Source of the DNA: an uncultured Eubacteriales bacterium
GTDB lineage: Bacteria > Bacillota > Clostridia > Christensenellales > UBA1242
Length of the DNA stretch: 64,000 nucleotides
Direction: 5' to 3'
Assembly (NCBI GenBank): GCA_948806215.1
Contig: CAQIDI010000001.1
Span: 1 to 64,000 of the forward strand
Position numbers and translations under genes: made by a program. Shown one piece after another: positions 15,275 through 25,800 of the stretch (position 1 is the stretch's first letter; each line of letters begins with the position of its first letter). Below the pieces are notes generated by a model that was not told where the DNA came from, did no database searches, and was given only the letters and a program-made list of their open reading frames with translations.

Positions 15275-16398
15275 TGAGAAATTTTAAAAAAGTTTTAATT
15301 TTAATAGTTATGCTTATGCTATGCATTACACCAACAAAATTAAATGTGGTTAATGCTGGAGCAACATATAGGGCAATGTGTGTTTTAGAAGGCAACACTT
15401 TGCAAGTTTTAAACGAATATAATTCCACTGCAAAACTAGCAATGGCAAGCACAACCAAAATTATTACCGCTATTGTCGCAATCGAAAATTGTGAAGATTT
15501 TAATAAAACGGTAACAGTTGCCGACGAATCGGTTGGAATAGAAGGCACAAGTATTTATTTAAGAAAAAATGAACAAATAACAATGGATAACCTATTATAT
15601 GGTTTAATTCTAGCTTCTGGAAACGATGCTGCAATGGCATTGGCTTATGAAATAGGTGGAAGCGAAGAAAACTTTGTTAATATGATGAACGAGTTTGTTA
15701 AACGCGTTGGAGCAAACAATACTCATTTAGCAAATCCACACGGATTAGATGCAAAAGATCATTACACCACAGCATACGATTTAGCGTTAATTACTGCTTA
15801 TGCATTAAATAACGATAAGTTTAAAGAAGTGGTTTCAACAAAAACAAAAGTTTTTGGTGGCGGCGAATATCAAACTAGATATTTAAGAAATAAAGATAAA
15901 CTATTATTTAGTCAAGAAGGTTGCATTGGTGTTAAAACAGGTTTTACCGATAATGCTGGTCGTTGCTTAGTAAATGCTTGTGACAGAGATGGTATGCGAG
16001 TAATATCGGTTGTTCTAAATTGTGGGCCAATGTTTGAAGAATGCGATAGGCTAACCGAACAAGCTCTAAAACATTACACAACAAAACAATTTGTTGTTCC
16101 TTATAATTTTGTTGGTGTTGTTCCAGTTACAGACGGGGATAAAACAGAAGTTTCTGTAGCAACTTTAAATGGTTTTACTAAAACTATATTAAAAAGCGAA
16201 GAAGATAATTATAAAGTAGAATATAACTTAAGTTCTGGGTTAGTAGCCCCAGTTACAACAGAAACAGTTGTTGGAGATGTTAAAGTTTATTATAACGATA
16301 AAATAATTTATGCTGCAGACCTTTATTCTATTGATGAATGCAAAAATATTGATATAAAACATAAAATCGATAATATAATAGAAAATTGGTTTAACTAA
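15271..16398 (+). CDS. D-alanyl-D-alanine carboxypeptidase, probably sporulation-associated (DacF/DacB type)
   Basis: Second S11 penicillin-binding protein in the window. Signal peptide (about 1-30); active-site motifs S60-T-T-K63, S116-G-N118 and K222-T-G. The C-terminal domain is present (total 375 residues). The start overlaps the gerW stop (ATGA) and is preceded by AAAAGGA; a second ATG follows at once. Co-transcription with ytfI and gerW suggests a role in spore cortex or coat-stage peptidoglycan. In Bacillus the related dacF heads the spoIIA operon, whereas here spoIIA (27 kb) has no such leader gene. Confidence 0.93.
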   Translation: MMRNFKKVLILIVMLMLCITPTKLNVVNAGATYRAMCVLEGNTLQVLNEYNSTAKLAMASTTKIITAIVAIENCEDFNKTVTVADESVGIEGTSIYLRKNEQITMDNLLYGLILASGNDAAMALAYEIGGSEENFVNMMNEFVKRVGANNTHLANPHGLDAKDHYTTAYDLALITAYALNNDKFKEVVSTKTKVFGGGEYQTRYLRNKDKLLFSQEGCIGVKTGFTDNAGRCLVNACDRDGMRVISVVLNCGPMFEECDRLTEQALKHYTTKQFVVPYNFVGVVPVTDGDKTEVSVATLNGFTKTILKSEEDNYKVEYNLSSGLVAPVTTETVVGDVKVYYNDKIIYAADLYSIDECKNIDIKHKIDNIIENWFN

Positions 16399-16405
16399 AA
16401 AAATT

Positions 16406-16442
16406 GCAAACATAGTGTAATGCTTTGTTTGCTTTTTTTTAT
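16406..16442 (+). terminator. Terminator after second D,D-carboxypeptidase
   Basis: GCAAACA (16406-16412) pairs with TGTTTGC (16426-16432), followed by eight or more T. Confidence 0.85.
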
Positions 16443-16446
16443 AGAT

Positions 16447-16452
16447 TATAAT
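16447..16452 (+). promoter_or_regulatory. rluB -10 element very close to the start codon
   Basis: TATAAT at 16447-16452 lies 14 bases before the ATG at 16467, so the leader would be about 8 bases and no Shine-Dalgarno sequence fits. No good -35 is seen because the preceding terminator occupies the region. Confidence 0.4.
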
Positions 16453-16466
16453 AAACTAGATTTAGT

Positions 16467-17177
16467 ATGAGAATAAACAAATATTTAGCAGAATGTAATA
16501 TTTCAAGCCGACGCAAAGTTGAAGAATTTATTAAAAACGGCAAAATAATGGTTAACGGAAATGTTGTAACCGATTTAAGCACTCAAATTAATGAGAGTGA
16601 TGTTGTTAAATTTAATGGTGTTGTTGTAAAACCAACACTTAATAAAATATATTTATTGTTAAATAAGCCTATCGGATACATAACAACAGTTAAAGATGAA
16701 CAAGGCAGACATACTGTGCTTGATTTAATTGGTAAAATGCCAGATAGAATATATCCTGTGGGAAGGCTTGATTGCAACACCGAAGGAATGCTAATTTTAA
16801 CTAACGATGGTGATTTTGCTAATTTATTAATACATCCCCGTAACGAAATAAACAAAGTTTATAGAGTTCAATTAAACCGAGTTCCTTCTATTGAAGAATT
16901 AAATAAAATAAAAAGTGGTGTTAAGTTAGAAGATTATGTAACAAAGCCAGCTCAAATTTCCAATCAGAAAAAATTGGAAGGTGGTAGATATCAGTTAGAT
17001 ATAACTATTCACGAAGGTAAAAATAGAGAAGTTAGAAAAATGTTTGAAGCAGTTGGCTTAAAAGTAAAGTATCTAGCTAGGATTAAAATTGGAAGCTTGC
17101 CTATTGGAAACTTGCCGTTAGGAAAATATAAAACATTATCAAAAACCGAACTTGACTTACTATTAAAAAACAAATAG
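16467..17177 (+). CDS. rluB: rRNA pseudouridine synthase, RsuA/RluB family
   Basis: Converts a specific uridine of rRNA to pseudouridine (position 2605 of 23S rRNA for RluB orthologues). S4 RNA-binding domain at about residues 1-48 (RINKYLAEC..SSRRKVEEFI), then the catalytic domain with Asp102 in the conserved PVGRLDCNTEGMLILTNDG block and the KNREVRKMFE segment near 187. Length 236 is normal. It heads a tight run rluB-cmk-plsC, an order common in Clostridia next to scpB and dac genes. Confidence 0.93.
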   Translation: MRINKYLAECNISSRRKVEEFIKNGKIMVNGNVVTDLSTQINESDVVKFNGVVVKPTLNKIYLLLNKPIGYITTVKDEQGRHTVLDLIGKMPDRIYPVGRLDCNTEGMLILTNDGDFANLLIHPRNEINKVYRVQLNRVPSIEELNKIKSGVKLEDYVTKPAQISNQKKLEGGRYQLDITIHEGKNREVRKMFEAVGLKVKYLARIKIGSLPIGNLPLGKYKTLSKTELDLLLKNK

Positions 17178-17187
17178 GAGAAAAAGT

Positions 17188-17847
17188 ATGATTACTATTG
17201 CTATAGATGGTCCAAGTGGATCTGGCAAAAGCACTATTGCACAAATTTTGGCTGATAAATTAGATTTATGCCACGTTAATGCTGGAGAATTATATAGAAC
17301 CATTGGTGTTTATCTGTATGAAAACAATATTGATGCTAGAAACGAAGAAGAAGTTAAAAAAGTTTTAGATAACATTAATATTAAAGTAGAATTTGTTAAT
17401 CACGAACAAAATAATTACTTAAATGGAGTGTTAGTTAATGATAAATTGCACACTCCAATTGCAAGCGATTTTTCTTCAAGATGTGCACCTTTTAAAAGCG
17501 TTAGAGAAAAGGTTAAGGCAATTCAAAGAGAAATTGCTAATAACTATGGCGTTGTAATGGAAGGTAGAGATATTACAACAGAAATTTTACCTAATGCTAA
17601 ATATAAATATTATATAACAGCTTCTGCAGAAGTTAGAGCAAAGCGTAGATTTGATCAACTAAAATTAAAAGATGAAAGTTTAACATTCAACCAAGTTTTA
17701 AGCGATATTAACGAGCGTGATTATAGAGATACTCACAGAAAATTGGGCTTGCTTACAATAGCAAGTGATGCAGAAGTTATTAACACCGATAATTACACAG
17801 CTGAACAGGTGGCGGCAATAATTTGTGAAAAAATAAAGGAGAATTAA
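17188..17847 (+). CDS. cmk: Cytidylate kinase
   Basis: Phosphorylates CMP and dCMP using ATP in pyrimidine salvage. P-loop GPSGSGKST at residues 8-16; the GRDITTEILPNA block near 127-138 and the DxxxRDxxDxxR-like lid region are typical, and the length of 219 residues fits. Start ATG follows AGGAG. Ten bases separate it from rluB and none from plsC, so it is the middle gene of this operon. Confidence 0.95.
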   Translation: MITIAIDGPSGSGKSTIAQILADKLDLCHVNAGELYRTIGVYLYENNIDARNEEEVKKVLDNINIKVEFVNHEQNNYLNGVLVNDKLHTPIASDFSSRCAPFKSVREKVKAIQREIANNYGVVMEGRDITTEILPNAKYKYYITASAEVRAKRRFDQLKLKDESLTFNQVLSDINERDYRDTHRKLGLLTIASDAEVINTDNYTAEQVAAIICEKIKEN

Positions 17848-18480
17848 ATGTTTTTTTATTTTTGCTTAATTATATTATACATTCCATTATTAATTGTTTT
17901 ACCAACAAGGGTTACAGGAAAAAAGAATTTGCCTAAAAAGGGAAGGGTTATATTTTGCACTAACCACCAAACTTTATGTGACCCAGTTATTATTGCATAC
18001 AAATTAACTGGGCGTCGCTTTAGATTTATGGCAAAAAAACCATTGTTTAAGCACAAAATTAGCGGAGCGTTTTTAAAAGGCATTGGAGCTTATCCGGTTG
18101 ATTATAAAGCTGCAACCGATATTAAAGCAGTTAAACAAACCATAAAATATTTAAAAGAAGAAAAAGCAGTTTGCATTTTTCCAGAAGGTGGAAGAAGAGA
18201 TTCTGATATTAATAACGAATTAAAAAATGGTGTGGCTATGTTTGCTTTGCGAACAAACACTCCGGTTGTTCCAGCTTGCTTTGTTAAAAAACCCGGCTTT
18301 TTTAAATTGAATCGTTTAATTGTTGGAAAACCAATTTACTTGCACGAAATGGAACAATTTAAAGATAAAAAAGCAGATAAAGAATTGTTAGACCAAGCTA
18401 GTGATATAATAAATCACGGCATATTTGATTTAAAAACTGAATATGAAAATAAAAAGAAATCAAAAAAGAATAGAAAGTAA
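17848..18480 (+). CDS. plsC: 1-acyl-sn-glycerol-3-phosphate acyltransferase
   Basis: Adds the second acyl chain to lysophosphatidic acid at the membrane, giving phosphatidic acid. N-terminal membrane helix (about 3-20), catalytic HX4D as H40-QTLC-D45, and the second conserved block FPEGGR near 112-117. 210 residues. The ATG directly follows the cmk stop, with its AAGGAG site inside cmk. The C-terminal tail is Lys-rich and its coding sequence forms part of the terminator stem. Confidence 0.92.
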   Translation: MFFYFCLIILYIPLLIVLPTRVTGKKNLPKKGRVIFCTNHQTLCDPVIIAYKLTGRRFRFMAKKPLFKHKISGAFLKGIGAYPVDYKAATDIKAVKQTIKYLKEEKAVCIFPEGGRRDSDINNELKNGVAMFALRTNTPVVPACFVKKPGFFKLNRLIVGKPIYLHEMEQFKDKKADKELLDQASDIINHGIFDLKTEYENKKKSKKNRK

Positions 18481-18498
18481 ACTCTATTCTTTTTTTTG
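18467..18498 (+). terminator. Terminator overlapping the plsC 3' end
   Basis: AGAATAGA (18467-18474) pairs with TCTATTCT (18483-18490), followed by T8; the stop codon lies in the loop. Confidence 0.85.
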
Positions 18499-18695
18499 CA
18501 AAACTTACCAATTTAATAACACTTTTTATTGTGCAATTTTGCATAAAATATATTATGCTCTAAATAAAAAAATAACATAACAAGGCTTTCTATGTTTGAT
18601 AAATAATTTTTATAATGCTATACTTTTATTGTTATTAAAAAGTTATAAACATTGTTTATTTATAACATAAATACAATTATAGGAGAAAAAAAGTA

Positions 18696-19175
18696 ATGGC
18701 TAAAAGGGAACAATATTTATCTTGGGACGATTATTTTATGGGTTTAGCTTTGCTTTCTGGAAAGCGTAGTAAAGATCCAAACACTCAAGTTGGTGCTTGT
18801 ATTGTTACACCACAAAATAGAATTGCTTCGGTTGGATATAATGGTTTTCCTATGGGATGCAGCGATGATGAATTTCCGTGGGAAAGAGAAGGGGAAGAAA
18901 TAAAAACAAAATATCCTTATGTGGTTCACGCAGAGCTTAATGCAATTTTAAATTCGAAAGCGGATTTAAACGGCTGCAGCATTTATGTATCGTTATTTCC
19001 TTGTAATGAATGTGCTAAAGCAATTATTCAATCGGGTATTAAAAAAGTTGTTTATTTAAGCAACAAATATGCCGATACTATGGCATCAATAACCAGCACA
19101 AAAATGTTAAAAGCAGCAGGTGTTGAACTAGTTCAATTAAAACCAAACAAAAGCCAAATTATTTTAGAATTTTAA
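18696..19175 (+). CDS. comEB: dCMP deaminase (ComEB family)
   Basis: Zinc enzyme that deaminates dCMP to dUMP, feeding thymidylate synthesis. Zinc and catalytic motif H78-A-E80 and P102-C103-N-E-C106 are intact. The N-terminal DPNTQVGACIV segment (27-37) is typical of the dCMP rather than tRNA adenosine deaminases. 159 residues. AGGAG site 5-10 bases before the ATG. It is followed after 6 bases by the LTA-synthase-like gene, so the two may be co-transcribed although functionally unrelated. Confidence 0.93.
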   Translation: MAKREQYLSWDDYFMGLALLSGKRSKDPNTQVGACIVTPQNRIASVGYNGFPMGCSDDEFPWEREGEEIKTKYPYVVHAELNAILNSKADLNGCSIYVSLFPCNECAKAIIQSGIKKVVYLSNKYADTMASITSTKMLKAAGVELVQLKPNKSQIILEF

Positions 19176-19181
19176 TTAATA

Positions 19182-21152
19182 ATGAAAAAAGAAGATAATA
19201 TTTTAAAGTTATTATATATTCCAATAATTTATTTTGTGACAGCTTGTTTAATAGAAGTTGGCACCTTTCTTTCGTTAAATTTTGGTGTTTTTCCAAAGTA
19301 TTTTTTATTTGATATTTCTGTTATGCTTATTTTTGTTGGAATTATTTTTATTAGTTCTAATAGAATAGCACAATTTGTTATTTCATTATTGCTGCTTCTT
19401 GGTCAGGCACTAATTAGTTTTATTAATATCACATTATATAATATTTATGGCGATTTGTTTTCGTTTGATATGATAGCTATTGGAGCAGAAGGGTTTAAAA
19501 GCTTTGATGCTTCCTTTGTTAATTATTGGTTTGTTGTTTATTTAGTTGTGTGCATAACTGCTTCAATAGTTTTTATGGTAAAAGATATTAATAAAAAGTA
19601 TAACTTTAAAGTTTTTAATAAAATGGCATTAGTTTTGGCATCGGTTTTTGTGGTGTTTGAACTTATAGGATTTAATGGGTATTACACTCAAATTGCTTGG
19701 TTAAGTGCTAATAATAATAGTGAATACGATAAATACTTTAATAATGATAAAAATTTATATGAAACATTATTTATTAAAAACGAAAGTTTAAAAAAATATG
19801 GTTCTTTTGGTTTTTATGCGAAAAATTTATCAAACCTAATTTGGCGAAAAGGTAATGTTGATGCCGATTATACCGATACAAAAGAATATATTTTAAATTC
19901 GGAAATGAATAGTGAAAATATGTTTACCGGCACATTAAAGGATGATAATGTTATTGTTATAATGTGTGAAAGTTTAGAGTGGTATGGAATTGATCCAATT
20001 TTAACACCAACACTTTATAAACTATTTACAGATGGTGTTACTTTTAATAACTACTATTCAAAAAGTAAAACTAACTATTCAGAAATGGATGTAATATTAG
20101 GAAATATTCCTACTAACAATTCTTTTACAAACGGTGTTCATTTTGCTAATTCTAGCTTGTTAAACAATAAATTGCCTTTCACACTTCCAAACAAATTTAA
20201 AGCAAGTGGATATGATCAAACAACATTCTTCCATAATAACGATGGTAGTTTTTATGGTAGAACAACAACACATCCTGTTTATGGCTTTGATAATATTGTT
20301 ACATTAGAAAAAATGGATTTTTCTGGTTTAGATGTTGGGAAAGAAGGATCTTATTATAGAGATTCCGATATGATAAAGGCTTGCATAAATCAAATAGCAC
20401 CACTTAATAAAAAGTTTTTATCGTTTATAACAACTGTTGTAACTCACGGCCCATATAAAGAAAATCCAAGACTTAACGAATATTATAAAATTTTAGATGG
20501 TGAGAAATTTGAAGAGTCGTTAACTTGGCTTGAAAATAATACTAACTATGTAAAGCCAACAACCGAAAGTTTGCGAAACATTTTAAAGCTATATAAAGCA
20601 GCTTTTATGGATTTAGATAGAGGGGTGGAATATTTATTAAATTATTTAAAAGATAACAATTTAATGGATAACACAACCTTGGTTTTATATAGTGACCATA
20701 ATGCTTATTATCATGATTTGGCTTATGAAATGCGAACTGTTAATAAAGGGGAATATTATAACAACGAAGTTTACAGAGTTCCAGCAAGCATTTATAGTGA
20801 AAAGTTAGGAAATATGAATATTGATAAATTTAGTTGTCCATATAATATTTTACCAACAATATTTGATTTAGTGGGTATTAATTATAACAAGAATTTATAT
20901 ATGGCACCTTCAATTTTTGATGAAGAATTTAAGAATACCATTTTTGTTTCGCCATTAAGTGGAATTATGGGAGATGGTATATATTCCGATAATGTTAGTT
21001 CGGTTTATTTGTTAAAGGATAATATTTCTGACGAAGATGTTTATAACTTTAAACAATTAGCGTTAAAATATTATCAAAAACAAGAATGGATTAATAAAAT
21101 TTACAATACCAATATTTTTAAATACTATCCGGAACTTAATAATAATATTTAA
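19182..21152 (+). CDS. LTA synthase family sulfatase-fold membrane enzyme
   Basis: Probably transfers glycerol-phosphate to build lipoteichoic acid, or another phosphoglycerol transfer, outside the cell. About five N-terminal transmembrane helices (residues 8-175) are followed by an extracellular sulfatase-fold domain. Metal and active-site residues line up: E263 in MCESLEW, nucleophile T297 in KTNYSE, H in VVTHGPY (about 425), and D505-H506 in YSDHNAYYH. Length 656 is typical of LtaS. No ribosome-binding site is evident and it lies 6 bases after the deaminase stop, so translation is probably coupled. Exact polymer is not determinable. Confidence 0.9.
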   Translation: MKKEDNILKLLYIPIIYFVTACLIEVGTFLSLNFGVFPKYFLFDISVMLIFVGIIFISSNRIAQFVISLLLLLGQALISFINITLYNIYGDLFSFDMIAIGAEGFKSFDASFVNYWFVVYLVVCITASIVFMVKDINKKYNFKVFNKMALVLASVFVVFELIGFNGYYTQIAWLSANNNSEYDKYFNNDKNLYETLFIKNESLKKYGSFGFYAKNLSNLIWRKGNVDADYTDTKEYILNSEMNSENMFTGTLKDDNVIVIMCESLEWYGIDPILTPTLYKLFTDGVTFNNYYSKSKTNYSEMDVILGNIPTNNSFTNGVHFANSSLLNNKLPFTLPNKFKASGYDQTTFFHNNDGSFYGRTTTHPVYGFDNIVTLEKMDFSGLDVGKEGSYYRDSDMIKACINQIAPLNKKFLSFITTVVTHGPYKENPRLNEYYKILDGEKFEESLTWLENNTNYVKPTTESLRNILKLYKAAFMDLDRGVEYLLNYLKDNNLMDNTTLVLYSDHNAYYHDLAYEMRTVNKGEYYNNEVYRVPASIYSEKLGNMNIDKFSCPYNILPTIFDLVGINYNKNLYMAPSIFDEEFKNTIFVSPLSGIMGDGIYSDNVSSVYLLKDNISDEDVYNFKQLALKYYQKQEWINKIYNTNIFKYYPELNNNI

Positions 21153-21153
21153 A

Positions 21154-21183
21154 AAAACAGCACTATTATAAGTGCTGTTTTTG
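21154..21183. terminator. Bidirectional terminator between convergent genes
   Basis: AAAACAGCACT (21154-21164), a 6-nt loop and AGTGCTGTTTT (21171-21181), with A and T runs on both sides. Confidence 0.88.
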
Positions 21184-21185
21184 TT

Positions 21186-21929
21186 TTAAATTTCAACTTT
21201 AAATTTGTTTCTGCTCCATAACCAAAATGGTGTGTGAATATCAATAGGATATATGTTTGTATCTTTTAATAATTTTTCCCATCTTAAACTTACAATTTCG
21301 CGTATGTTGCTTTTATCTAAATCTTGTGGGCTAATAACGCCTAATTTTAAACTTGATTGAATTATGTGAGTATCTGGGGCAACAGAAATGCTGTGCTTGT
21401 TTTTTAAATTTATATTTGTATATTGTGAAATAACATATAACCAATAGTTTAATATTTTTGTTCCAGATAAGTAAGGAAAATCTTTTTTATTTTTTAAAAT
21501 ATAATTTTTAACTTCTATAATATCGTTATTATTATTATTAAACAAATTTCTAATATCGCCATCAAAGTGCTTATTAATTGATAAGCAAAGTTTTATCCAA
21601 AATTCGGTTTGCTTATTTTTTTGCAAAGCTAATTTATATTTGGTTAAATATTCTTGAACTTTTTCAAAGCTTAATTTTGAAATATTAATGGTATCAAACA
21701 CTTTAATTGTTTCTTTATCTTTCCAAGTTTTTAGGGCAGATTGCCAAAGAGTATAGGAATTTCGTTGATAGTTTAATGCCATTGGTAATGTGAAATAAAT
21801 AAAATTTTCTTTTGATGCTTTAGTTAAATTAGGGTTGCTATCTTCTGGCATTATTTCTCCGCCAAGCAAACCTTTTTTGTGAAGATTTATTAATTTTTTT
21901 ACTTTAGCAATTAATTCGTTTTTATCCAT
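21186..21929 (-). CDS. Putative HhH-GPD-like DNA glycosylase/lyase
   Basis: A 247-residue, mostly helical cytoplasmic protein. Residues 151-166 (FPYLSGTKILNYWLYV) resemble the helix-hairpin-helix of base-excision glycosylases, with Lys158 where Ogg1/AGOG-type enzymes carry the catalytic lysine. APDTHII (185-190) resembles the following (P)DTH segment with the catalytic Asp (Asp186). The IDIHTPFWLWSR C terminus is conserved-looking. This would make it a bifunctional glycosylase acting on oxidised purine, but the match is by motif only and the family is not one I can name with certainty. It stands alone, convergent with the LTA-synthase-like gene. Confidence 0.55.
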   Translation of the reverse strand: MDKNELIAKVKKLINLHKKGLLGGEIMPEDSNPNLTKASKENFIYFTLPMALNYQRNSYTLWQSALKTWKDKETIKVFDTINISKLSFEKVQEYLTKYKLALQKNKQTEFWIKLCLSINKHFDGDIRNLFNNNNNDIIEVKNYILKNKKDFPYLSGTKILNYWLYVISQYTNINLKNKHSISVAPDTHIIQSSLKLGVISPQDLDKSNIREIVSLRWEKLLKDTNIYPIDIHTPFWLWSRNKFKVEI

Positions 21930-21962
21930 ACATTAAGTCTATCATAAAAATTATTGCAAACC

Positions 21963-21994
21963 AAAAAAAACAATACGATATTTCACATATTGTT
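21963..21994 (-). terminator. Terminator after pentapeptide-repeat gene
   Basis: On the minus strand AACAATA pairs with TATTGTT (21988-21994 and 21969-21975 on the plus strand), followed by eight T (plus-strand A run 21963-21970). Confidence 0.75.
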
Positions 21995-22025
21995 GTTTAG
22001 TGTTATTTAATAAAAAAAAGTAATT

Positions 22026-22607
22026 TTAATCTTCAATTTCAATATTAAAACTTTGTAATAAATTTATTGCATCAGGAGATGAGAATTTTGCATTAAAAAT
22101 TTTGTTATTTAATAGGTTTACAACATAACCAGTGGCTTTTCTAAAATCGCTTTTTTGCAAATCACAATCGTTAAATTCTGTTTCTTTTAGGTTGCAACCA
22201 TTAAAATTGCTTTCAAATAGGTTGCATTCCATAAAAATTGAATGAAATATAGAAGATTGCATAAAATTAAATTTACGAAAATTTAGTTTTAGGAAAGTGT
22301 TATATTTTAAATAGCACTTATCAAGTTTTTGAATTGGGGAAGAGATTGAACCAATAGATTGCATATTATACCAATCAATGTTAACAAGATTGCACGATAT
22401 AAAATCGGATAAAAGCATTTTAACATTGTTAGTTTGCATATTAACTATTGAACAATTAATAAACTTGCACTCACAAAATGTGCAGTCTGTAAAGTTGCAA
22501 TTTAAAAATTTACACTCTTCAAAAGTGCAATCACTAAACTCAATATTAGTAATATTGCAGTTTTCTTTAATAACATTTTTAAAAACTTTGTTTGTAAAAC
22601 TTTTCAT
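22026..22607 (-). CDS. Pentapeptide-repeat protein
   Basis: About 193 residues dominated by A(D/N)LxX-like pentapeptides rich in Cys, Asn and Phe (for example IEFSDCTFEECKFLNCNF and ESNFNGCNLKETEF), predicting a right-handed quadrilateral beta-helix. A central stretch (about 75-105) breaks the repeat, giving two helical blocks. I start at ATG 22607; an upstream TTG adds four residues without better support. A TATAAT lies about 23 bases upstream. Some pentapeptide proteins mimic DNA and protect gyrase, but nothing here shows such a role. Confidence 0.85.
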   Translation of the reverse strand: MKSFTNKVFKNVIKENCNITNIEFSDCTFEECKFLNCNFTDCTFCECKFINCSIVNMQTNNVKMLLSDFISCNLVNIDWYNMQSIGSISSPIQKLDKCYLKYNTFLKLNFRKFNFMQSSIFHSIFMECNLFESNFNGCNLKETEFNDCDLQKSDFRKATGYVVNLLNNKIFNAKFSSPDAINLLQSFNIEIED

Positions 22608-22866
22608 ATTTAACACCAAATTTTTTAATTATTATAGCATTAAAAATGGTACTTCTCAAATATTTTATGATGTAACAATATTTGTTTTTTTATCATAAAA
22701 ATTAATTATAAATTTTAGTTTTATAATTATTTTTAACACTTAAAAAAATATGTAAAAAGTTAAGAGTACTTAAAATATTTGACAAAAATTTTTATTTGAT
22801 TAATATGGTATTAGTATATAATTAATATAATTATATATTAAAAAATATTTTATTATAGGAGGGTTT

Positions 22867-25800
22867 ATGACTTCAAGAAAAAAGAGTTTCCCGATAATAT
22901 TTACTGTTATTGCGTGCGTTTTTGCTTTATTAGCGGGAATAATAAGCTATTTGCCTAATTCAAGAATGGCTGTATTTGCTCAAACAGACGAAAAGTCGGG
23001 ATTATATTACTACGATAATCTTACAACTGCAGATCAATCTGGTAATGTAGTTGAATATGTTTTGGCTAAGAAATTTTACCAAGCATTAGAGAAAATTGAA
23101 GAAGCAGGTAGTTTTAAAGCTGGAGTGGTTTCTTATGCTATAAATTCCATTGTAACATCCGACCAAATTAAAGGCTGGGTTGTAGATGGAAAAATGGAAA
23201 TCCCAAAGGCATTTAGTGCGGCAAGAGATTCGTTTTTAATGGATCATCCAGAGTTATTTTATGTAGATTTATATAAATTAACAATTAGCGCGTCATTAAC
23301 TAATGGCGTTTATTCGGCTTTTATTGATAGTGGTAGATTTGCAAATGTTTATAGAGATAACTCTTTTAAATCTGAAACTATGGTTAATAAAGCAATTGAA
23401 AGTTTTAATACTGAATTAAATAAAATGGTTAACGAAGTTAAAACACAAGTTGAAAATAATGATTCATCGGTTAAAACAGACCTTGCTTTAGCAAAAGCCG
23501 TAAATGAAAAAATTGCAACAAATGTTAAATACGATTTTGGTGCATATAACGATTATTTAAATAATAAAGATGGCGTTTCTAGCGCATCTTTAACTCATAC
23601 TGCATATGGTGCATTAGTGCTTAAAAAAGCAGTTTGTTCTGGTTATTCTTTTGCTTATAAAGCAGTTTTAGATAAACTAGATATTCCTTGCGTTGTTGTA
23701 AGTGGATATAGCAGAGGAAAGGATAAAAATGGTAATGATACAAGTGGTAATGTTGGCCACTCTTGGAACTATGTAGCATTACAAACACCTAAAAAAGAAG
23801 TGCAAACTTCAACTAGAGCTACAAATTCCGAAGTTCAAGAATTAGAAACAAATTGGTTTGCTTTTGATACAACTTGGAATAGCGTTAGCACAGATAAAAA
23901 TAAATATTCTAATATGAATGCAATTACTGCATATCAACAACATATGCCAGATGGTGTTATTTCATCTGCAGAATATAACTTAACATATCCATCACTTTCT
24001 ATGGTGGAATATGACCAATTATGGAATCCTAATAATATGGATATAACTGTTAATTATGCTGGATTCTCTTATTCAAGCATATATGGATTATCAAGTGCTG
24101 GTAACTTTTATATTGGTCAAGAATATGTTAGTTTTAACGGTTTGAATGCAAAACAACTTTTAGAACAACAAAATTTGCGCTTAATTTCAAGAAGCTATTT
24201 CTTAGAAGATGGTGAAGAAAAATGGTCTGCTTGGATTGATTTAGCAAGCTATTCTAGATTTGAAGGTAGTGGAATTCAATATGTTGATAATAAAACTGTA
24301 ACTACATTCGTTTCAAACCAAATTAGTTCCCAATATGCTGTAGTATCAAATATCAGTCCTGATGGCGACTATGTTATAGGTAATGATCTTTTATGTGATA
24401 AATGTTTCTATACTGATGCAAACTTAGTTGAAGAAAATGCAGAATTTATTTCAATAGAATTTAAAAATGAATCCTATGGAACATATACACCAGCTCCATA
24501 TTTAATGCCTGAAAAAACTAAACCTTATGCTGGCGGCGATGTTGTTATTACTGATAATATGAGTGAACCAGGCAATAGCAATATTATGGCTGATAGTAAA
24601 GCTTTATCTTTAACTTTAGTTTATGATGAACCATTACACATTCTTGATGAAACTCAACCAATTAAAGCAAATTTTTCGGCTGATCACGAAAATACAAAGA
24701 ATTTTGCTAGTTTTGTTCCTTTCCCTGATGGAAAATATGTTCATTTAGTAGAAGATGCTTCTGGTGTGCCAAACACACTACTAGTAAAATTTAAACCAAG
24801 TTTAATGTATGAACATAACCGTGAAGGTTATATGATTACTTTTGAAAATGTTGGATCTGCTAAAATTGTAGATAAACTAATTGATAATAAACTAGTTCGT
24901 ACAACATCAGATAAAGCTCCAAACTATGTTTATTTTGTGTTCTCACGCAATTATAATGCTTGTCCTAATATTTTTGGTGATGGTAGATTATGGGTTAATT
25001 GTTGTGCACAACCAACATTAGTTGATAACACCGACTTATCTAAAATGGATTTTAAAGATGCAGAAGGAAATAGCACTTTCTCAGAACAAGAACGTAGCCA
25101 AATGATGTTGGTAGTTAATAATGTTTCTCCTAAAACAGAAGAAGATATTATTAACGGAATTGCTAAAGATAAATCTAATAATATTTCTAATAAAGATATT
25201 ATGGCTAGTCAAACTTATGATATCGACCTACAAATTTGCGGCAAATATGCTACTATTCCAGATGGAAGCTATGTTAACATTGCACTTGGTTTCCCAGAAG
25301 GTTATGGCCCAGATGATGAAGGCGTAACTTTTAAAATTTTTCACAGAAAACATATTAGTGGAGATAAATATATAATTGAAGAAATTCCTTGCGTAGTAAC
25401 CAAATTTGGTATTGTTGCAACTGTTAATAGTTTTTCTCCTTACACTGTAGTTGCAGTTTCAGAGAAAAAAGCAACCGAAAAAACAATTGTGGCTTCAATT
25501 GAAGGTAAGGGCGGCAAACTTAGCAAAGAAGATAGCAAAATTAGAACAATAGGTAAAAATAGCCAATATACTTATACTATTGCTCCTGATGAAGGTTATC
25601 AAATTTATAGTGTTACTTTAAATGGTAAAAACATTACTAACAAAGTAACAAGTAATCAATTAACATTAAGCTATGATGAATTAACAAGAAATAACGAACT
25701 TGAAATTAAATATATTTCTAACGATTCTGCTGTTCGTTATAGTGAACTTAACATTGTAGAACCGGTTAAAGTTGTTATGTCAACTAACAACACTTTCTCT

